Both the position numbers and the translations under genes were made by a program. A DNA stretch of 64,000 nt, from NCBI GenBank assembly GCA_031216915.1, contig CM062296.1, positions 795,001,473-795,065,472 of the forward strand. The letters run 5' to 3'. How positions within the stretch are numbered: position 1 is the first letter of the stretch; every line of letters begins with the position of its first letter. Below the pieces are notes generated by a model. It worked only from the letters and a program-made list of their open reading frames with translations. It did no database searches and was not told where the DNA came from. Below are positions 45,317 through 56,673 of this stretch, piece after piece. This stretch comes from Pictodentalium vernedei. Taxonomy: Eukaryota > Mollusca > Scaphopoda > Dentaliida > Dentaliidae.

Positions 45317-45845
45317 AAATATCTTTCCTTCTACAAGTATCTGTGAATTTCATTGGTTCAAAGACCTCACATGCAGACTGCATATAAAACCATACACTGC
45401 CTGTCAACATCAATTTACGCTGACAGCTGGGGGTAATCTCCCCTTTGTTCATTGATTATTCAAAATGGCGGCAGCCGATATACGCTTCAAGTTGAAAGAT
45501 TGAATGTTGGAAGCCCATATTTTGGTCTGAAATGCAGGTTAGGCAACATAAAAGGCTTCATATTCTGTGGATGTGTGTCATGTTACCTTCGAAATGAAAC
45601 TGTTTGGTATGTATGAATTTGCCTTGTTACAATTTATGGGAGAGTGCCTGTACTCTCCCATAAATTGTAACAAGGCAAAGACACGTGAATACATTGTGAG
45701 AATTCTCTCATTTAATTGTGATCGCTCTTGTTATTAGTATTGTGTGCATCGATGCTTCGCTCTCGTCCAATATGAAATTAACTGACACCATATATATCAT
45801 ATTAGGCCACCAACAAAATGTGTAACTAATAATATCCGACTGGAA
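45317..45845 (-). mobile_element. Dispersed repeat F, copy 2
   Basis: Inverse of 28488-29072. The inner palindrome is nearly whole (GGGAGAGTGCC-TGTA-CTCTCCC at about 45643-45662), but the terminal palindrome keeps only one arm (AACTGACACCATATATATC, about 45778-45796). Confidence 0.85.
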
Positions 45846-45923
45846 TCTTTCTGATGAAGCACTGATTTTGAAACAAATCGTGATGTTTTCTATAAAGGAA
45901 AGTGTCCTGTTTTCCAGTTCACG

Positions 45924-46110
45924 TACAGTACGACTGCCGTGGACTGGCCGCTATCCACGTGTGGGCAATATTTCCACGGTCGCAATAATATTAGATTCCA
46001 AACACAAATTAGTGATACAACCCGGTGCTTTATTAATTAAAACTTTGATGATGATGATATTTATTACCTGGTAAACGCCTGTGTGGACATCACTACCCAA
46101 GTATGGATTA
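45924..46110. mobile_element. Tc1/mariner-type MITE (CAGTACAGTCGCC family), right end cut
   Basis: TACAGTACGACTGCCGTGGA to CCCAAGTATGGATTACC, where element B2 begins. The last 20-odd bases are missing. Confidence 0.85.
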
Positions 46111-46111
46111 C

Positions 46112-46870
46112 CATTATTACCACTTTATAGGGCGCTCCTTGTGTTATTAAAATGATCTGAGGTGGACAATAAGACTCAATAACAACCCGCAAAAATAGCG
46201 TTAATAATGAAAACGGCCCGCTAGCCCAGAATTGTGGGTAATTTATGTTCCGGAAAAAATGACACTAATGTGCTCGAAATTTTGTTGTCCATTTATTCCA
46301 ACAAAATGGATTAAACCATGATTTATTTCGGATTATTAACTTCATTTAGGATTTAAAAGTGGTGGTGAGTATTGATACGATAAATAATCTCATTTTGTAA
46401 ATAACGGCGTGAGTTTGAAATTAAAGCGCTTCAGCCAAATTCCAGCAATCCTATTTTTGAGTCATCCAAATAAATTGTACTCAACTTTGAACTTTGACCT
46501 TTGTTTGTAAATAAACAGACGACAATCCGATTCTTCTATTTCTAAATCAAAAATGCCCCAAAACAGCGAACTATATGAAGAGGGCCTTGATAATCTAGAA
46601 ATGAGTTGAAAGCCAGAAATTTCAAGGCTTGAAATGGCGTTCTTTGGTAAGTGGTAATAATAGTAATAACATATTCCTTTTCGGGCGTCATGGTACATTA
46701 ACGGCCTCGAAAAATGATTAACAGCCCTCGGGACCATTAAAGGCCCTCGACTTCGTCTCGGGCCTTTAAGTGGCCCTCGGGCTGTTAATCATTTTTCTAC
46801 GGCCGTTAATGAACCATAATGCCCTCAAAAGAACATGTTATTGTTATATTAATCCACAGTGACAGTACTG
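46112..46870. mobile_element. Palindrome-bearing element B, copy 2
   Basis: Starts ATTATTACCACTTTATAGGG. It carries a palindrome at 46668-46852 (GGGC-TCATGGTACATTAACGG, arm with GATTAACAGCCC, centre CGACTTCGTCTCG). AAGTGGTAATAATAG at about 46650 is an inverted copy of the start. Confidence 0.6.
46668..46852. repeat. Palindrome B2
   Basis: Nearly perfect 185-bp inverted repeat, related to 10440-10615 by its centre and the ATTAACGGC/GTTAATCATTTTT arms. Confidence 0.88.
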
Positions 46871-47331
46871 TTTGTCTCTGAAATTTCTTAACCAACAATT
46901 TAGTTACGATTGATATTTGATGTCAACATGGCGTCCGTATAATTTTTGTAGTTTTTCACATATTTTTGTATTCAGATTAGTCGATGACAATATCTCCGGA
47001 TTACCCCATAGATTACATTCAGATATTTGAAATGTGTAGGCATGTTTTGCAGATCCACATGTGTTTGTCAAACACAAAAAGGCAAGCACTCTACAACGGG
47101 GGCAAGTTTAAATTCCAAATTTTAAAACCCCTACCAGCATAGAGGTACTGCTCTTCTCGAACCTCATACTTGCAAGAAAATTCAAGTTTCACGAGTCTAT
47201 AAATTGAATTCAAAGGTAAAGGTAAATGACAAATGTTAGTAAACGGGTGTGGCAGTGACAGTCTACTACAGGCGTAGAGACAACGAAACTACATTATGTG
47301 AGTTTGTTTCGCTGAAAATTCTAAGATTTCC
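46871..47331. other. Non-coding stretch
   Basis: Nothing recognisable. Confidence 0.4.
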
Positions 47332-48318
47332 TATTTAAGGAATAGTGCATGGCTTGGAGTTGACTACGCCCATATAGTGCCCAGTGAGGTGGTGTAGTTC
47401 CCGCCGCGAAGCGGAGGGAACTACACCACCTCACTGGGCACTATATGGGCGTAGTCAACGACAAGACATACACTAATCCTTATATTATATTGAACACCCA
47501 TCAAGAAAAACATCTGTCCGATTTGTTAATCTATTACCAAGGTAGCAGCCCTACCAACCAGGGTTATATAGAAAAAAATACCATGTAGTTCTTAAAAAAC
47601 ATTTTCTTCTTCCAAAACACGGCTAACTTGGATTATTGATATGAGCAGAAGACAGATTTTGAATCGGTCGGCAAGGGTAAACAAAACATTTCCCCCCAAA
47701 CGGAACTGTGTATTCTAGAATCGCGCAACTCGCGAATGAAGACTAACATTTTCGAAATTTGACAACGCAGTTTGATAATTTCCACACATTTGTCACACAT
47801 ATACATTATCGAATGGGTCAGCACGGGATACAAACTCCGAAGATTCAATTGAATTCCATTATTTATTCGTTTACTGCCCAAAACATACAATTAAATAGCG
47901 AAATAATATGAGCAGCGAAACAAACGATTTTTCATATCCGGACGCGTTCTCATGAAAGTTGGATCCAGGTATGGATCATTCTCTTCGAAACGAGATATGG
48001 ATCATCTTCTCAAGGAATAAAATGCACGCCTCGGAAATTGTGACTTCAACAATGGAAAAGCGACACATTTTTCCACAAATTCTTTTCAGGTCGTTTTGAG
48101 AATGTTGTGCCTCTGTGAATCGATATTTAAATTTGGCCTGATTAGTTTTATTCGCCCAGTACGAAAAGAAAACTGATATAGTAGTGTGCTAAAAATAGAA
48201 AACGTGTAGTGCCTGGCTGTAGTGCCTGGTCTGTTCTGTGGATGCAAACTACACGAAATAGGGTATCACCTTTCAGCCAATCAGAATGCAAGGGAGTCAC
48301 GTGAGATATAATATAATA
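47332..48318 (-). mobile_element. Dispersed repeat E, copy 2, with 147-bp terminal palindrome
   Basis: Inverse of 25022-26014. Its palindrome (47336-47482) has exactly the same length, 147 bp, as in copy 1, and the same CGCCGCGAAGCGGA-type centre. Confidence 0.9.
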
Positions 48319-48531
48319 CATGTAGTGATATTATACATGAACTTCGTAGCCAGGTGTATCGTTAAAGAACGATAGAGGGGTGTGACGACACATCCCCACA
48401 ATATATATTCCAGCAGAGAAATTTTCGTCTGCATTGGAGTGTCATATATCGATTCGCTCTTGCGAATAATCACGTACTTTCTTACAAAACAAGGTAGTGA
48501 GTATGAGCGGTATGGACCGCGGTTAATTGTC
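48319..48531. other. Spacer
   Basis: Nothing recognisable. Confidence 0.4.
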
Positions 48532-48939
48532 GACGAGGGTGTGGCTATATATTATTTATTTATTTATTGGTGTTTAAGGTCACATATTTATGCACAATGG
48601 CTAATCGTGACCGTGGCAGTTTTACGGGTGGAGGAAGCCGGAGTACCCGAAGAGAACCACCGAGCAACGACGAGCAGCTGACAGCTCCCCAACATCGTAA
48701 CTCTGAACTCTGCACCGCAGCTCAGGCAGGGTTAGATTGGTTGAAGACATGCGCACCATCGACGTGCAGTACGCCTCAGTACACAGCGTCATCGTGCCCC
48801 CATGTAGGCAATCGGGGTGAAGTGTCTTGCCCAAGGACACAACGCGGTCGCCGCAGGTGGGATTCGAACCGAGGACCTCTCGGCTTGCAGCCTGCACCTC
48901 TACCCACTGAGCCACCGCGCCCCCGACGAGGGTGTGGCT
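48532..48939 (-). mobile_element. Full-length SINE, tail type 1, 15-bp target duplication
   Basis: The element is 48547-48924. The perfect direct repeat GACGAGGGTGTGGCT is at 48532-48546 and 48925-48939. Head GGGGCGCGGTGGCTCAGTGG with B box GGTTCGAATCCC. The best preserved SINE of the window. Confidence 0.97.
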
Positions 48940-49244
48940 GAAATAATTATTAACATGGTGGCTAATAACGCCAGCCCTGTTTGATAAATACAAACCACCG
49001 CTTTCGGGACATGTTGTCGGAGTGTGCTGTGATTCTGCAGTACGAGTCTTATGAGTTAGTGGGGGCGAGATATACACAAAACGACAGGATTACAGTCATG
49101 GAAAATGTATTACAGAATGAATAAAATAAGTTTCGTACTTGTTCTCCAAATAGGTCGTTACAGACCTACATATGTATGGTCGACTGTGTGTGACGCATGT
49201 CCGAGTATCAAATTCAATCTTACAAATTTTAAGAAAGAACATGA
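48940..49244. other. Non-coding stretch
   Basis: Nothing recognisable. Confidence 0.4.
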
Positions 49245-49484
49245 TTAACGCTTTACCTTTCTAACGGTCATAACCGGGCAGCGCTATTCACAAAAATCAC
49301 CAATTAATTTTCCTTATTTTTTCATTGTTTGTCTCAAAAACATACGTTATGACCCCTCTTTGGAACGAGATCGTCGAGCTCGTTCCAATGAGGGGTATTA
49401 ACCTATGTTTTTAAGACAAAAAAATTAGTTATTCAAGATGTTTTTGCAAGTGTCGTCTGCTTTTCATGTTAGGTAAAGGGTTAA
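49245..49484. mobile_element. piggyBac-type MITE with both TTAA sites
   Basis: The element is 49249-49480. TTAA at 49245-49248 and 49481-49484. Ends CGCTTTACC (changed from CCC) and GTTAGGTAAAGGG; hairpin GGAACGAGATCGTCGAGCTC. Confidence 0.92.
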
Positions 49485-50267
49485 CAGCTAGAGAGAACTG
49501 ATATCTGAGACTCCAATACTGAAGAATTTGTCACAACTGAAAAATATATTGTCACATCCTACGAAACTCCATTTACGACATCCAGCACGACATCCAGCAC
49601 TCATTACAGTGACTTCAAAACCCGTTATTACGACAATCAAGCTCTTTCTAACGGTTTTAATGATAGTACATGTTTGGCATGTCTATAGAAGACCTGATCT
49701 TATTGATTTCACTTGTTCATGATCTCAGTATTTATCTCCCATAGGAGCCACGAAATAACTAAAATTATGAGTAGTAACTAGGGATGTTGTGATATCATGG
49801 TGATGGGCGGTGCCAATGCGCATACACGGCACGTGTTGTAGGATCATAATGATTTTCGTCGTACATTTTGTATAACTGAGGCCGCGATTTTGGTTTGTAT
49901 GTTAGTGCATGAATACCCCACACCTCTGGGAGGACTAGGATGAAGTGAGAGTATGTTCGATTGTGTTCGATTGTATAGAAGTACATCTAATTGCCGAAAA
50001 CAACCCGACATTTCCCAAGCATTATCAAAATGGATCCCAAAACTAGTTTATTTGACTCGGATTTTCACAGAATCATCGGTTTCTGCCTATGTCGGGCACA
50101 CTGTCGCGGGAAACCCGAACAGGGAGAGGGGAGCATCACCACACCTCCGTAACACTGGTGCCCTTGGGGATTTTGAATCTAATGTATGACAGTTACGATG
50201 AACAAAAATTGGCGTGCAATGGCGTTACATCATATTATAGGCTATGTCTATTTGATTCCATTTTTGG
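49485..50267. other. Non-coding stretch
   Basis: No gene supported. Confidence 0.4.
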
Positions 50268-50405
50268 GGGCGCGGTGGCTCAGTTGGTAGAGGTGCAGGC
50301 TGCAAGCCGAGAGGTCCTCGGTTCGAATCCCACCTGCGTCAACCGCGTTGTGTCCTTGGGCAAGACACTTCACCCCCCATTGTCCACGTGGGGGCACGTT
50401 TTGAT
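50268..50405 (+). mobile_element. SINE head fragment (tRNA-like)
   Basis: GGGCGCGGTGGCTCAGTTGG (A box) and GGTTCGAATCCC (B box) with the following TTGTGTCCTTGGGCAAGACA block. The 3' two thirds are missing. It resembles a tRNA but is followed by SINE body, so I do not call a tRNA gene. Confidence 0.88.
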
Positions 50406-50767
50406 TATATTTGTTACCGGATGTGCGAAATGGGTAAAGTCAGCTAATTGAGAAGATATTGGCCTGTATATTAACCCATTCTAACACAATCGAATGATTT
50501 CATTATCAGCGTCCATATTTTGAAATTAGTGTCGATATTCACTTTCGGCATGAAAATTTATACATTAGGTATACGTGCGTCTCGGACGCTTATGTGCTGA
50601 AGTGACATCAAGATTTGTAGTTTGTAAAATATTTACTCTATCAGGATAATCATTCCATATTTTGCATTCTATTTATTCGTTTCTGAAGAATGCACCGTGA
50701 AGATAGTGATCTGTACCATCGCAAACTTTATAACATGGAAGATGGAATAAACTACCAGCACATTAAT
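50406..50767. other. Non-coding stretch
   Basis: Nothing recognisable. Confidence 0.4.
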
Positions 50768-52575
50768 ACATTGAAACATTTATTTATTTATTTTGGGAGG
50801 TTTTACGACACTTTCAACAGCCAGGTTAAAAGATCGAGCAGATTTACGGGTGGAGGAAGCCGGAGTACCCGGAGAGAACCACCGAGCAGCGGTGAGCATG
50901 TGCCAAACTCTCTAACGTCGTTGGACCGCTTTGGGCCGGTCCACCCATGGTGGTGCGGTACTGGACCGGTCCGTGGATTTTAATACATAGATGTGTGCCT
51001 AGCTTTAGCACTGGGTTTATTTGAAACGGAAATCCGAAGCTCCAATCACCAGTTAATACACAGTGTCGCACATGTCTGGTCGGCCGCGGTATGCATATTG
51101 CTAATGCTAGTCACAATGGCTGATGTTACACAAGATAGCGAATTACCATGTCACCTGACCCTTGTATACAGTTCAATGTACTGAACATGGGTCGCAAATT
51201 GCGATATATCGTATAGTTGTCAATATCTAACTCCACGCCACTACATCTAATTCCGGTACGCATACCTGAATGTTGGAAATTGACCAATCTATCTGGAGTA
51301 TGTTAGGTGCCAATGCTACGAACAAAGCGTTATTAGTGCTGAAAGACTTGGAGCATTGCACTGAGTGCCTTTAAGTTCTTAACCCAATCATATACTACAT
51401 GACATGGTTAAGAACTTAGAGATGGATGGTGCAAATGTTCCAGGTCTTTCGAAACTAATAACGTTTAGTTTGTAGTCCACGTTTCCGCTATCCTCCACAG
51501 TCCACATGCTATATGACATAATAGCGTGTAGAGGATAGTGAAGACGTGAACTACAGACTCTACAATGAGTCACAGTCAGGGGCGTAACCATGTAAACAAA
51601 TATTAAAGGGGGGGGGGTCAGGGTGGATCCAAAGTAGGTGCCAATTAGGCTGACAGTATGATACACAGTATTATCCGAGCCGCTGCGCAGCGGCAAGGTG
51701 GGAGCACGAGAGGGGGATATTCCCCTATTGGTGGTGAGGGTACATTTTGAAAAAAATTGTGGGCCAAAACTCGTTTTCTCAGCGATTCTGAGGCTGGTGT
51801 TACCGACTCCCCAGGTAAGGACTACTGGACATTGCAGATTCGAATTCTCTGCTTCTTTCGTTATCAGACTCGCTTCTAAATTTATAAAGTTTGTCCACCT
51901 CTTCTTTTGTGTTTTGTTTTGGACTGACTTCAAACATCGCCACGTGTTTAATCGGGACCATGGGTTAATAATTTTCGGAAATTTTTAGGGGGTTGGTTAT
52001 GTACCCTCTTAGCCCACCCCTCCCCCTGTTTTCACCCCACTGGACACAGTCACAAGGTGTAGCAGTACTAAGTAGCATGTTTATTCGTTCTCTAACTTCT
52101 CTACAATAATGGAGATGAGAAAATAGTTCAAAATACACTGCACATTTCCACAATGTGCATGTGCATACAATGTATTATATAACATGCGCAGAGTTACCAA
52201 GCTTGCCCGGCCAAGGGCAGTACCATGAAACATTCTGTAACACAAATTTGTATACCAATTCAATCATTATAAGGTACCGGTACCTTAAATGAGGGACAAT
52301 GTGCTAAAATCTTACTTTTGGTATTACCAAAAGTAAGATTTTAACACATTTCCCTCCATTTAAGGTATTTTATAATGACTGGACCGGTCCGAGACCGGTC
52401 CGGGCAAGAAAACCGGACCACCGAGAGCTGGACCGGACCGGACTGGACCGCCTCTTCACTGGACCGGACCACCACTGGCGGTACGGTCCGGTCCGCATCC
52501 CTACCAAGGACACAATGCGGTTGCCGCAGTCTGAATCTCTACCTACTGAGCCACCGCGCTCCCCACATCGAAAAA
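50768..52575 (-). mobile_element. SINE apparently split by an insertion
   Basis: The SINE tail (type 2) and part of the body lie at 50779-50915. A piece of its head (CCAAGGACACAATGCGG...CTGAGCCACCGCGC) is at 52500-52564. Outer flanks ACATTGAAA (50768-50776) and ACATCGAAA (52565-52573) agree at 8 of 9 positions, as expected for an aged target duplication of one SINE. The material between is then an insertion, with some loss of SINE sequence. Confidence 0.6.
50920..52500. mobile_element. Insertion with GGACCGGTCC-rich ends
   Basis: The left end has TTGGACCGCTTTGGGCCGG, GTGCGGTACTGGACCGGTCC. The right end has GGACCGGTCCGAGACCGG, GGACCGGACCGGACTGGACC and GGTACGGTCCGGTCCGCATC. The ends are loosely inverted. 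Inside are a hairpin at 51371-51420 (TAAGTTCTTAACC), a G-run at 51608 and a palindrome at 52265-52376 (AAATCTTACTTTTGG-TATTA). No transposase is visible. Confidence 0.5.
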
Positions 52576-53120
52576 TAAATGGGAGTATAATAAATGGGAA
52601 TATGAACAAGATTAAGGCAGAAAATTAATGAAACGATGCGGGTTAGCGATGCGAATGATATGGCAGCTATAATTGTTAGTGGCATAAAGGATAATAATTT
52701 GGGCTGATTCCGAAATTTTTTTCACACCAAAAACTTATGATTGCTTTACAGCCTGTCAATAATACAAACACTTCGTAAAGCTTATCTTGGTATGCCATAA
52801 TCTTGGACTGTTTTATGTCTTTGGCCTCATAATCTACAGTATAGTTTGGGTGGTGGTGTATTTCGTCCCATGAGTGCGATAAGGTTTGCATTGCAAAGCC
52901 TTGTTGCACTAAAGGGACAAATTTATCAATTTTATTAACTTGGATAAAATATTAGACATAAACCATTTAATTTTTATTTTTTTTAAGTTTGCATTGGTTA
53001 TTAAAAGAAAGCATGCGGCATCCAAAACGCCATGCGGGAGAGGGGGCTGAGAAACAGATATTTAGCTTTTCTAGACCTTAGTTGTTATTTTTCTCTACGT
53101 TGTGTTCAAAACTAATTTTA
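52576..53120. other. Region upstream of the Toll-like receptor gene
   Basis: No repeat recognised. It should contain an intron or promoter of the receptor, but I cannot place a promoter. Confidence 0.4.
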
Positions 53121-53130
53121 CATTTACAGG
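53117..53130 (+). promoter_or_regulatory. Candidate 3' splice site in the 5' UTR
   Basis: TTTTACATTTACAG/G is a good acceptor with a T-rich tract before it, 19 bp ahead of the start codon. It suggests that a non-coding exon lies upstream; the exon itself is not visible. Confidence 0.5.
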
Positions 53131-53148
53131 TTATATCTCGTCTCATCC

Positions 53149-56100
53149 ATGGAAATGCTGATATTGTTCTTCCTGGTTTCGTTGTATGGGCAATGCAAGG
53201 CCTCCTGTGTTGAACATCAATACACCTACAAAAGCACCTTGACAGCGAGGACAGTTAGTTGCCATCTTTCTGTATTGGACAGCACGATGTACGAGGATTA
53301 TATCCTTAAACTCCCCGAGGATACAGTCAAATTAAGTATAATTTGTATTGATGAAAATCAACCAAGTTTTATGTTGCAGGACATGTTTGTTCATCTGCAT
53401 CGTATGAAGTCACTGAATATAAAAGACTGCGCATTCTCTTATTTTCCAACACTGTTTGCTAACAATAATTCTATGATGCACATTTCTGTTGATTCCGCAA
53501 AAACCCTGGTTATCGATGGTCATGCTTTCCTTGGGCTAACGCAACTAAAGACGCTCTCACTTACCAACTGTGGACTAACAAAAGTTCCTTCTATTTGTTC
53601 ACTCAAGTATCTTCAACAAGTCAACGTTAGCAACAACATACTTCGGTACATTGATAACCTCAATAGTGGGTGTCACAATGGCATAGGACTGATTTTCCTG
53701 CGGTCTATCGATATCAGAAATAACAATATAATTAATATTCCAGAGACTTTCAGTCACCTGTGTCCAAATTTAACGCATTTTTATGCAGGGGATAATCACA
53801 TTCAATATATACCCGTCGGTAGTTTTTCGGAGTTTGATAAGATACAGTGGCTTGATCTCAGTAATAATAAGATACGTCGCCTACCAGAGTACCTCCTTCC
53901 AGACACGGAACGACTGAAGGTATTAATGCTGGGTAATAACCCTCTGGAGTATATCCCCGATACCTTACTGAATGCAGGCCAGGTTTACAACTACCTGGAC
54001 ATCTCTTACCTTAATCTCAATGATACAATATGGGACAGGTTGAAGTATATACGCCTGAACGAGTTGTCACTCAACGGGAATAATTTAACGGCAATTCCGG
54101 GAGGTTTGATTTCAAAACAATTCAATTTAACACATTTGCATGTTGCTGAAAACTCACTACATTATGTTGCCGAAGACACCTTTCTGGCCAGCTCAATCCA
54201 ATATTTGGATTTGCGAGGTAATAGGATATCCAAGCTTTCAAACCGTTCACTACATGGACTCGAAAATCTCGTACATTTGGATATATCGTCGAACGCTATT
54301 GAAGATATTCAACCGTTTTCTTTCTCGGACATGCCCATGTTAACTAGATTGTACATCCAGGAGAACAGGTTACATGATGTTCCAGACTTTACCGGACTTT
54401 CCTCACTACAAATACTAGATATGCGCGACAATAACATAACACAGTTACGATCGGACGACCTCAAGGGTTTGAAAGAGTTAATTGGAATTAGTTTAGCTTT
54501 CAACAATATATCACACGTGCCATATGGTGTATTCCAGAGGTGTCCTAAAATTCTCGTATTAAACTTAAGAAAAAATGTTATCAAATTTATAGACAATCGT
54601 GCATTCAGACATTTAGGAAATATCGAGCTCATCCTTCTGGACTACAATGAGATTTCGGACATTTCCGATATATTTATCGATGTTCCGGTGAAATTGCTTT
54701 GGCTGGATGCTAACAAACTAACGAAGATAAGAAATGGAGATTTACCTGATACTCTTACACATGTGATGTTGTCGCGGAATTATATTTACTTCGTGGAAGG
54801 TTATGTATTTTATCGGATGTCAAATCTCATTCAAGTTGATCTCAGATACAACGCTTTCAGAACATTTTTTAGCATAATCGTTTTCGAAACATCACCGCAC
54901 GTAACAGCCGCACCTTCTGTTTATCTGAGAGGTAATCATTTGATTTGTGACTGTAAACTTACGTGGTTCAAACGGTGGATTGGGTTGACTCTTTACCAAC
55001 CACACTTTCCGGATCTAGATCAAGTTTTCTGTGCGGACAAGTTGAACCGTCCATTTAGCCAGGTTTCAGAAAGCGAGTTTGTTTGTTGGTATGATACAGT
55101 CTATACATTTGGAAAGTACTACGAATGTCCAATTGAGTGTAACTGTTCCCGCACATCGGACATGCTGACCCACAGTATGTACTGTCATAATATAGCTCTA
55201 AAATACATTCCGTCCTTCCCAGTTATAGCAACCAATTTGTATCTGCAAAATAACAATATCGCTCATCTTCCAGTCGGATGCTTTAACAATCTTACACGGG
55301 TGCGAATTTTAGATCTTAGTGGGAACAGACTTAATACACTTGAAGATGGAGTATTTGGACAGCTACAGTCACTTGAGACCTTGCATCTGAATAACAATAA
55401 TCTTGTGAAAATCAACAACAAAACTTTTGATGGATTGGAAAATTTACGTCATCTGTATCTTCAAAATAATAAAATAATGTCCATTCCAAGCCATGTTCTC
55501 AACGATTTTCCAAATCTATCTCACCTTTACACGAATGTAAATAATCTTACATCACTCTTTATATTAAATGATGCATTATTAGAAAACATAACTGTTCTAA
55601 AGATTTCTGAAAATCCATGGATGTGTAATTGTAAAGATATGCTTTCTTTTCAGGCTTTATTCTTGGAACATTCACATAACATTATTGACGCGAATGAAAC
55701 TCATTGTTTGTTGGACACCTGCAAGAGTGATTGTGACACAACGTCGCCTAACTATATTTCATACAAGATTAATAATTTTCCTCTTAGTGAATTTTGTGAG
55801 AACACTACAGTAGTTTACAGTAACCTTTCTGCATTGAATGTGAACTTCTTCGAAGATACTAGCCGAGTTATGGCCCTATCTATGTTCCTTATTTTCCTTG
55901 TTATTGCAACAATACTCTCTGCCATTATAGTCAAAAAGCGGGATTTAATTAGGGTGTACATCTATGCATCATTTGGGTGGAGAATATTTGATCAGAGAAG
56001 AACTCTAGACGAGAGCGGAATGATTTACGATGCTTTTGTGTCTTATAGTAGCAAAGACGAAGACTTCATAGTTCACAATTTAGCGCCAGTGTTAGAAAGT

Positions 56101-56454
56101 AGAAAAGAAGAGTATAAATTATGTCTTCATTACAGAGATTTCCCCGTTGGCGCTTCTATTGCCGAGACTATTGTTGAATATATAAACCAAAGCAAACGGA
56201 CAATAATGGTTTTGTCGAATAACTACCTTCAAAGTGAATGGTGTCATTTAGAATTCAAGACCGCTCATAAGCAAGTACTCAAAGATAAACGAAACAGACT
56301 CATTGTTATATTACTGGGCGACATAAATAATGACGAACTCGACGACGATATCAAACTTTACTTTGAGACTAAAACATACGTGAGGTATGATGATCCATGG
56401 TTCTGGAAGAAACTACTTTTTGCTTTACCACAAGCTGAGCACAAGCCAGTTTAG
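53149..56454 (+). CDS. Toll-like receptor, multiple-cysteine-cluster (Toll-like) type
   Basis: A single open frame of 1101 codons encodes a complete type I receptor of the Toll family, expected to sense microbial or cytokine-like ligands outside the cell and to signal through MyD88-type adaptors. Order: signal peptide (residues 1 to about 18, MEMLILFFLVSLYGQCKA); a long leucine-rich repeat array (about 60-580); a cysteine-rich cap (C600-x-C602 onward); a second N-type cap (C660, C664, C666); about five more repeats (680-810); a second C-type cap (C826-x-C828 onward); a transmembrane helix (about 907-928) followed by KKR; and a TIR domain (about 960-1095) with YDAFVSY, the BB loop RDFPVGASI (996-1004) and the FW of box 3 (1085-1086). 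Two cysteine-capped blocks define the Drosophila Toll-like type. The start lies in CATCCATGG. No intron interrupts the coding part. Codon use and full length indicate a working gene. Confidence 0.97.
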   Translation: MEMLILFFLVSLYGQCKASCVEHQYTYKSTLTARTVSCHLSVLDSTMYEDYILKLPEDTVKLSIICIDENQPSFMLQDMFVHLHRMKSLNIKDCAFSYFPTLFANNNSMMHISVDSAKTLVIDGHAFLGLTQLKTLSLTNCGLTKVPSICSLKYLQQVNVSNNILRYIDNLNSGCHNGIGLIFLRSIDIRNNNIINIPETFSHLCPNLTHFYAGDNHIQYIPVGSFSEFDKIQWLDLSNNKIRRLPEYLLPDTERLKVLMLGNNPLEYIPDTLLNAGQVYNYLDISYLNLNDTIWDRLKYIRLNELSLNGNNLTAIPGGLISKQFNLTHLHVAENSLHYVAEDTFLASSIQYLDLRGNRISKLSNRSLHGLENLVHLDISSNAIEDIQPFSFSDMPMLTRLYIQENRLHDVPDFTGLSSLQILDMRDNNITQLRSDDLKGLKELIGISLAFNNISHVPYGVFQRCPKILVLNLRKNVIKFIDNRAFRHLGNIELILLDYNEISDISDIFIDVPVKLLWLDANKLTKIRNGDLPDTLTHVMLSRNYIYFVEGYVFYRMSNLIQVDLRYNAFRTFFSIIVFETSPHVTAAPSVYLRGNHLICDCKLTWFKRWIGLTLYQPHFPDLDQVFCADKLNRPFSQVSESEFVCWYDTVYTFGKYYECPIECNCSRTSDMLTHSMYCHNIALKYIPSFPVIATNLYLQNNNIAHLPVGCFNNLTRVRILDLSGNRLNTLEDGVFGQLQSLETLHLNNNNLVKINNKTFDGLENLRHLYLQNNKIMSIPSHVLNDFPNLSHLYTNVNNLTSLFILNDALLENITVLKISENPWMCNCKDMLSFQALFLEHSHNIIDANETHCLLDTCKSDCDTTSPNYISYKINNFPLSEFCENTTVVYSNLSALNVNFFEDTSRVMALSMFLIFLVIATILSAIIVKKRDLIRVYIYASFGWRIFDQRRTLDESGMIYDAFVSYSSKDEDFIVHNLAPVLESRKEEYKLCLHYRDFPVGASIAETIVEYINQSKRTIMVLSNNYLQSEWCHLEFKTAHKQVLKDKRNRLIVILLGDINNDELDDDIKLYFETKTYVRYDDPWFWKKLLFALPQAEHKPV

Positions 56455-56663
56455 AATTGAGTTCTGGTAGGGACCTGAGAATGGTTTGTAACTTGTGGAG
56501 TTGAATCTGAGATACGAATTTCTGTATGTTTATGTGTGAGTGAAGCGGGCAGATGAGATGATGGTGTTGTTGTTGCGGACAGAGTTTGTTTTTGTTGATT
56601 TCGTGACACACTGGAGCTGGAACAGAAATACTGAATTCATATCACCATTATCAAGACAACTTT

Positions 56664-56669
56664 AATAAA
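56664..56669 (+). terminator. Poly(A) signal of the Toll-like receptor gene
   Basis: AATAAA, about 210 bp after the stop codon, is the first canonical hexamer downstream of the receptor. Confidence 0.65.
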
Positions 56670-56673
56670 TGAC

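Noticed and set aside
50268-50340. A tRNA gene
   Set aside because: The A and B boxes are there, but the same head is joined to SINE body here and in full SINE copies elsewhere in the window, and no proper tRNA 3' stem is visible.
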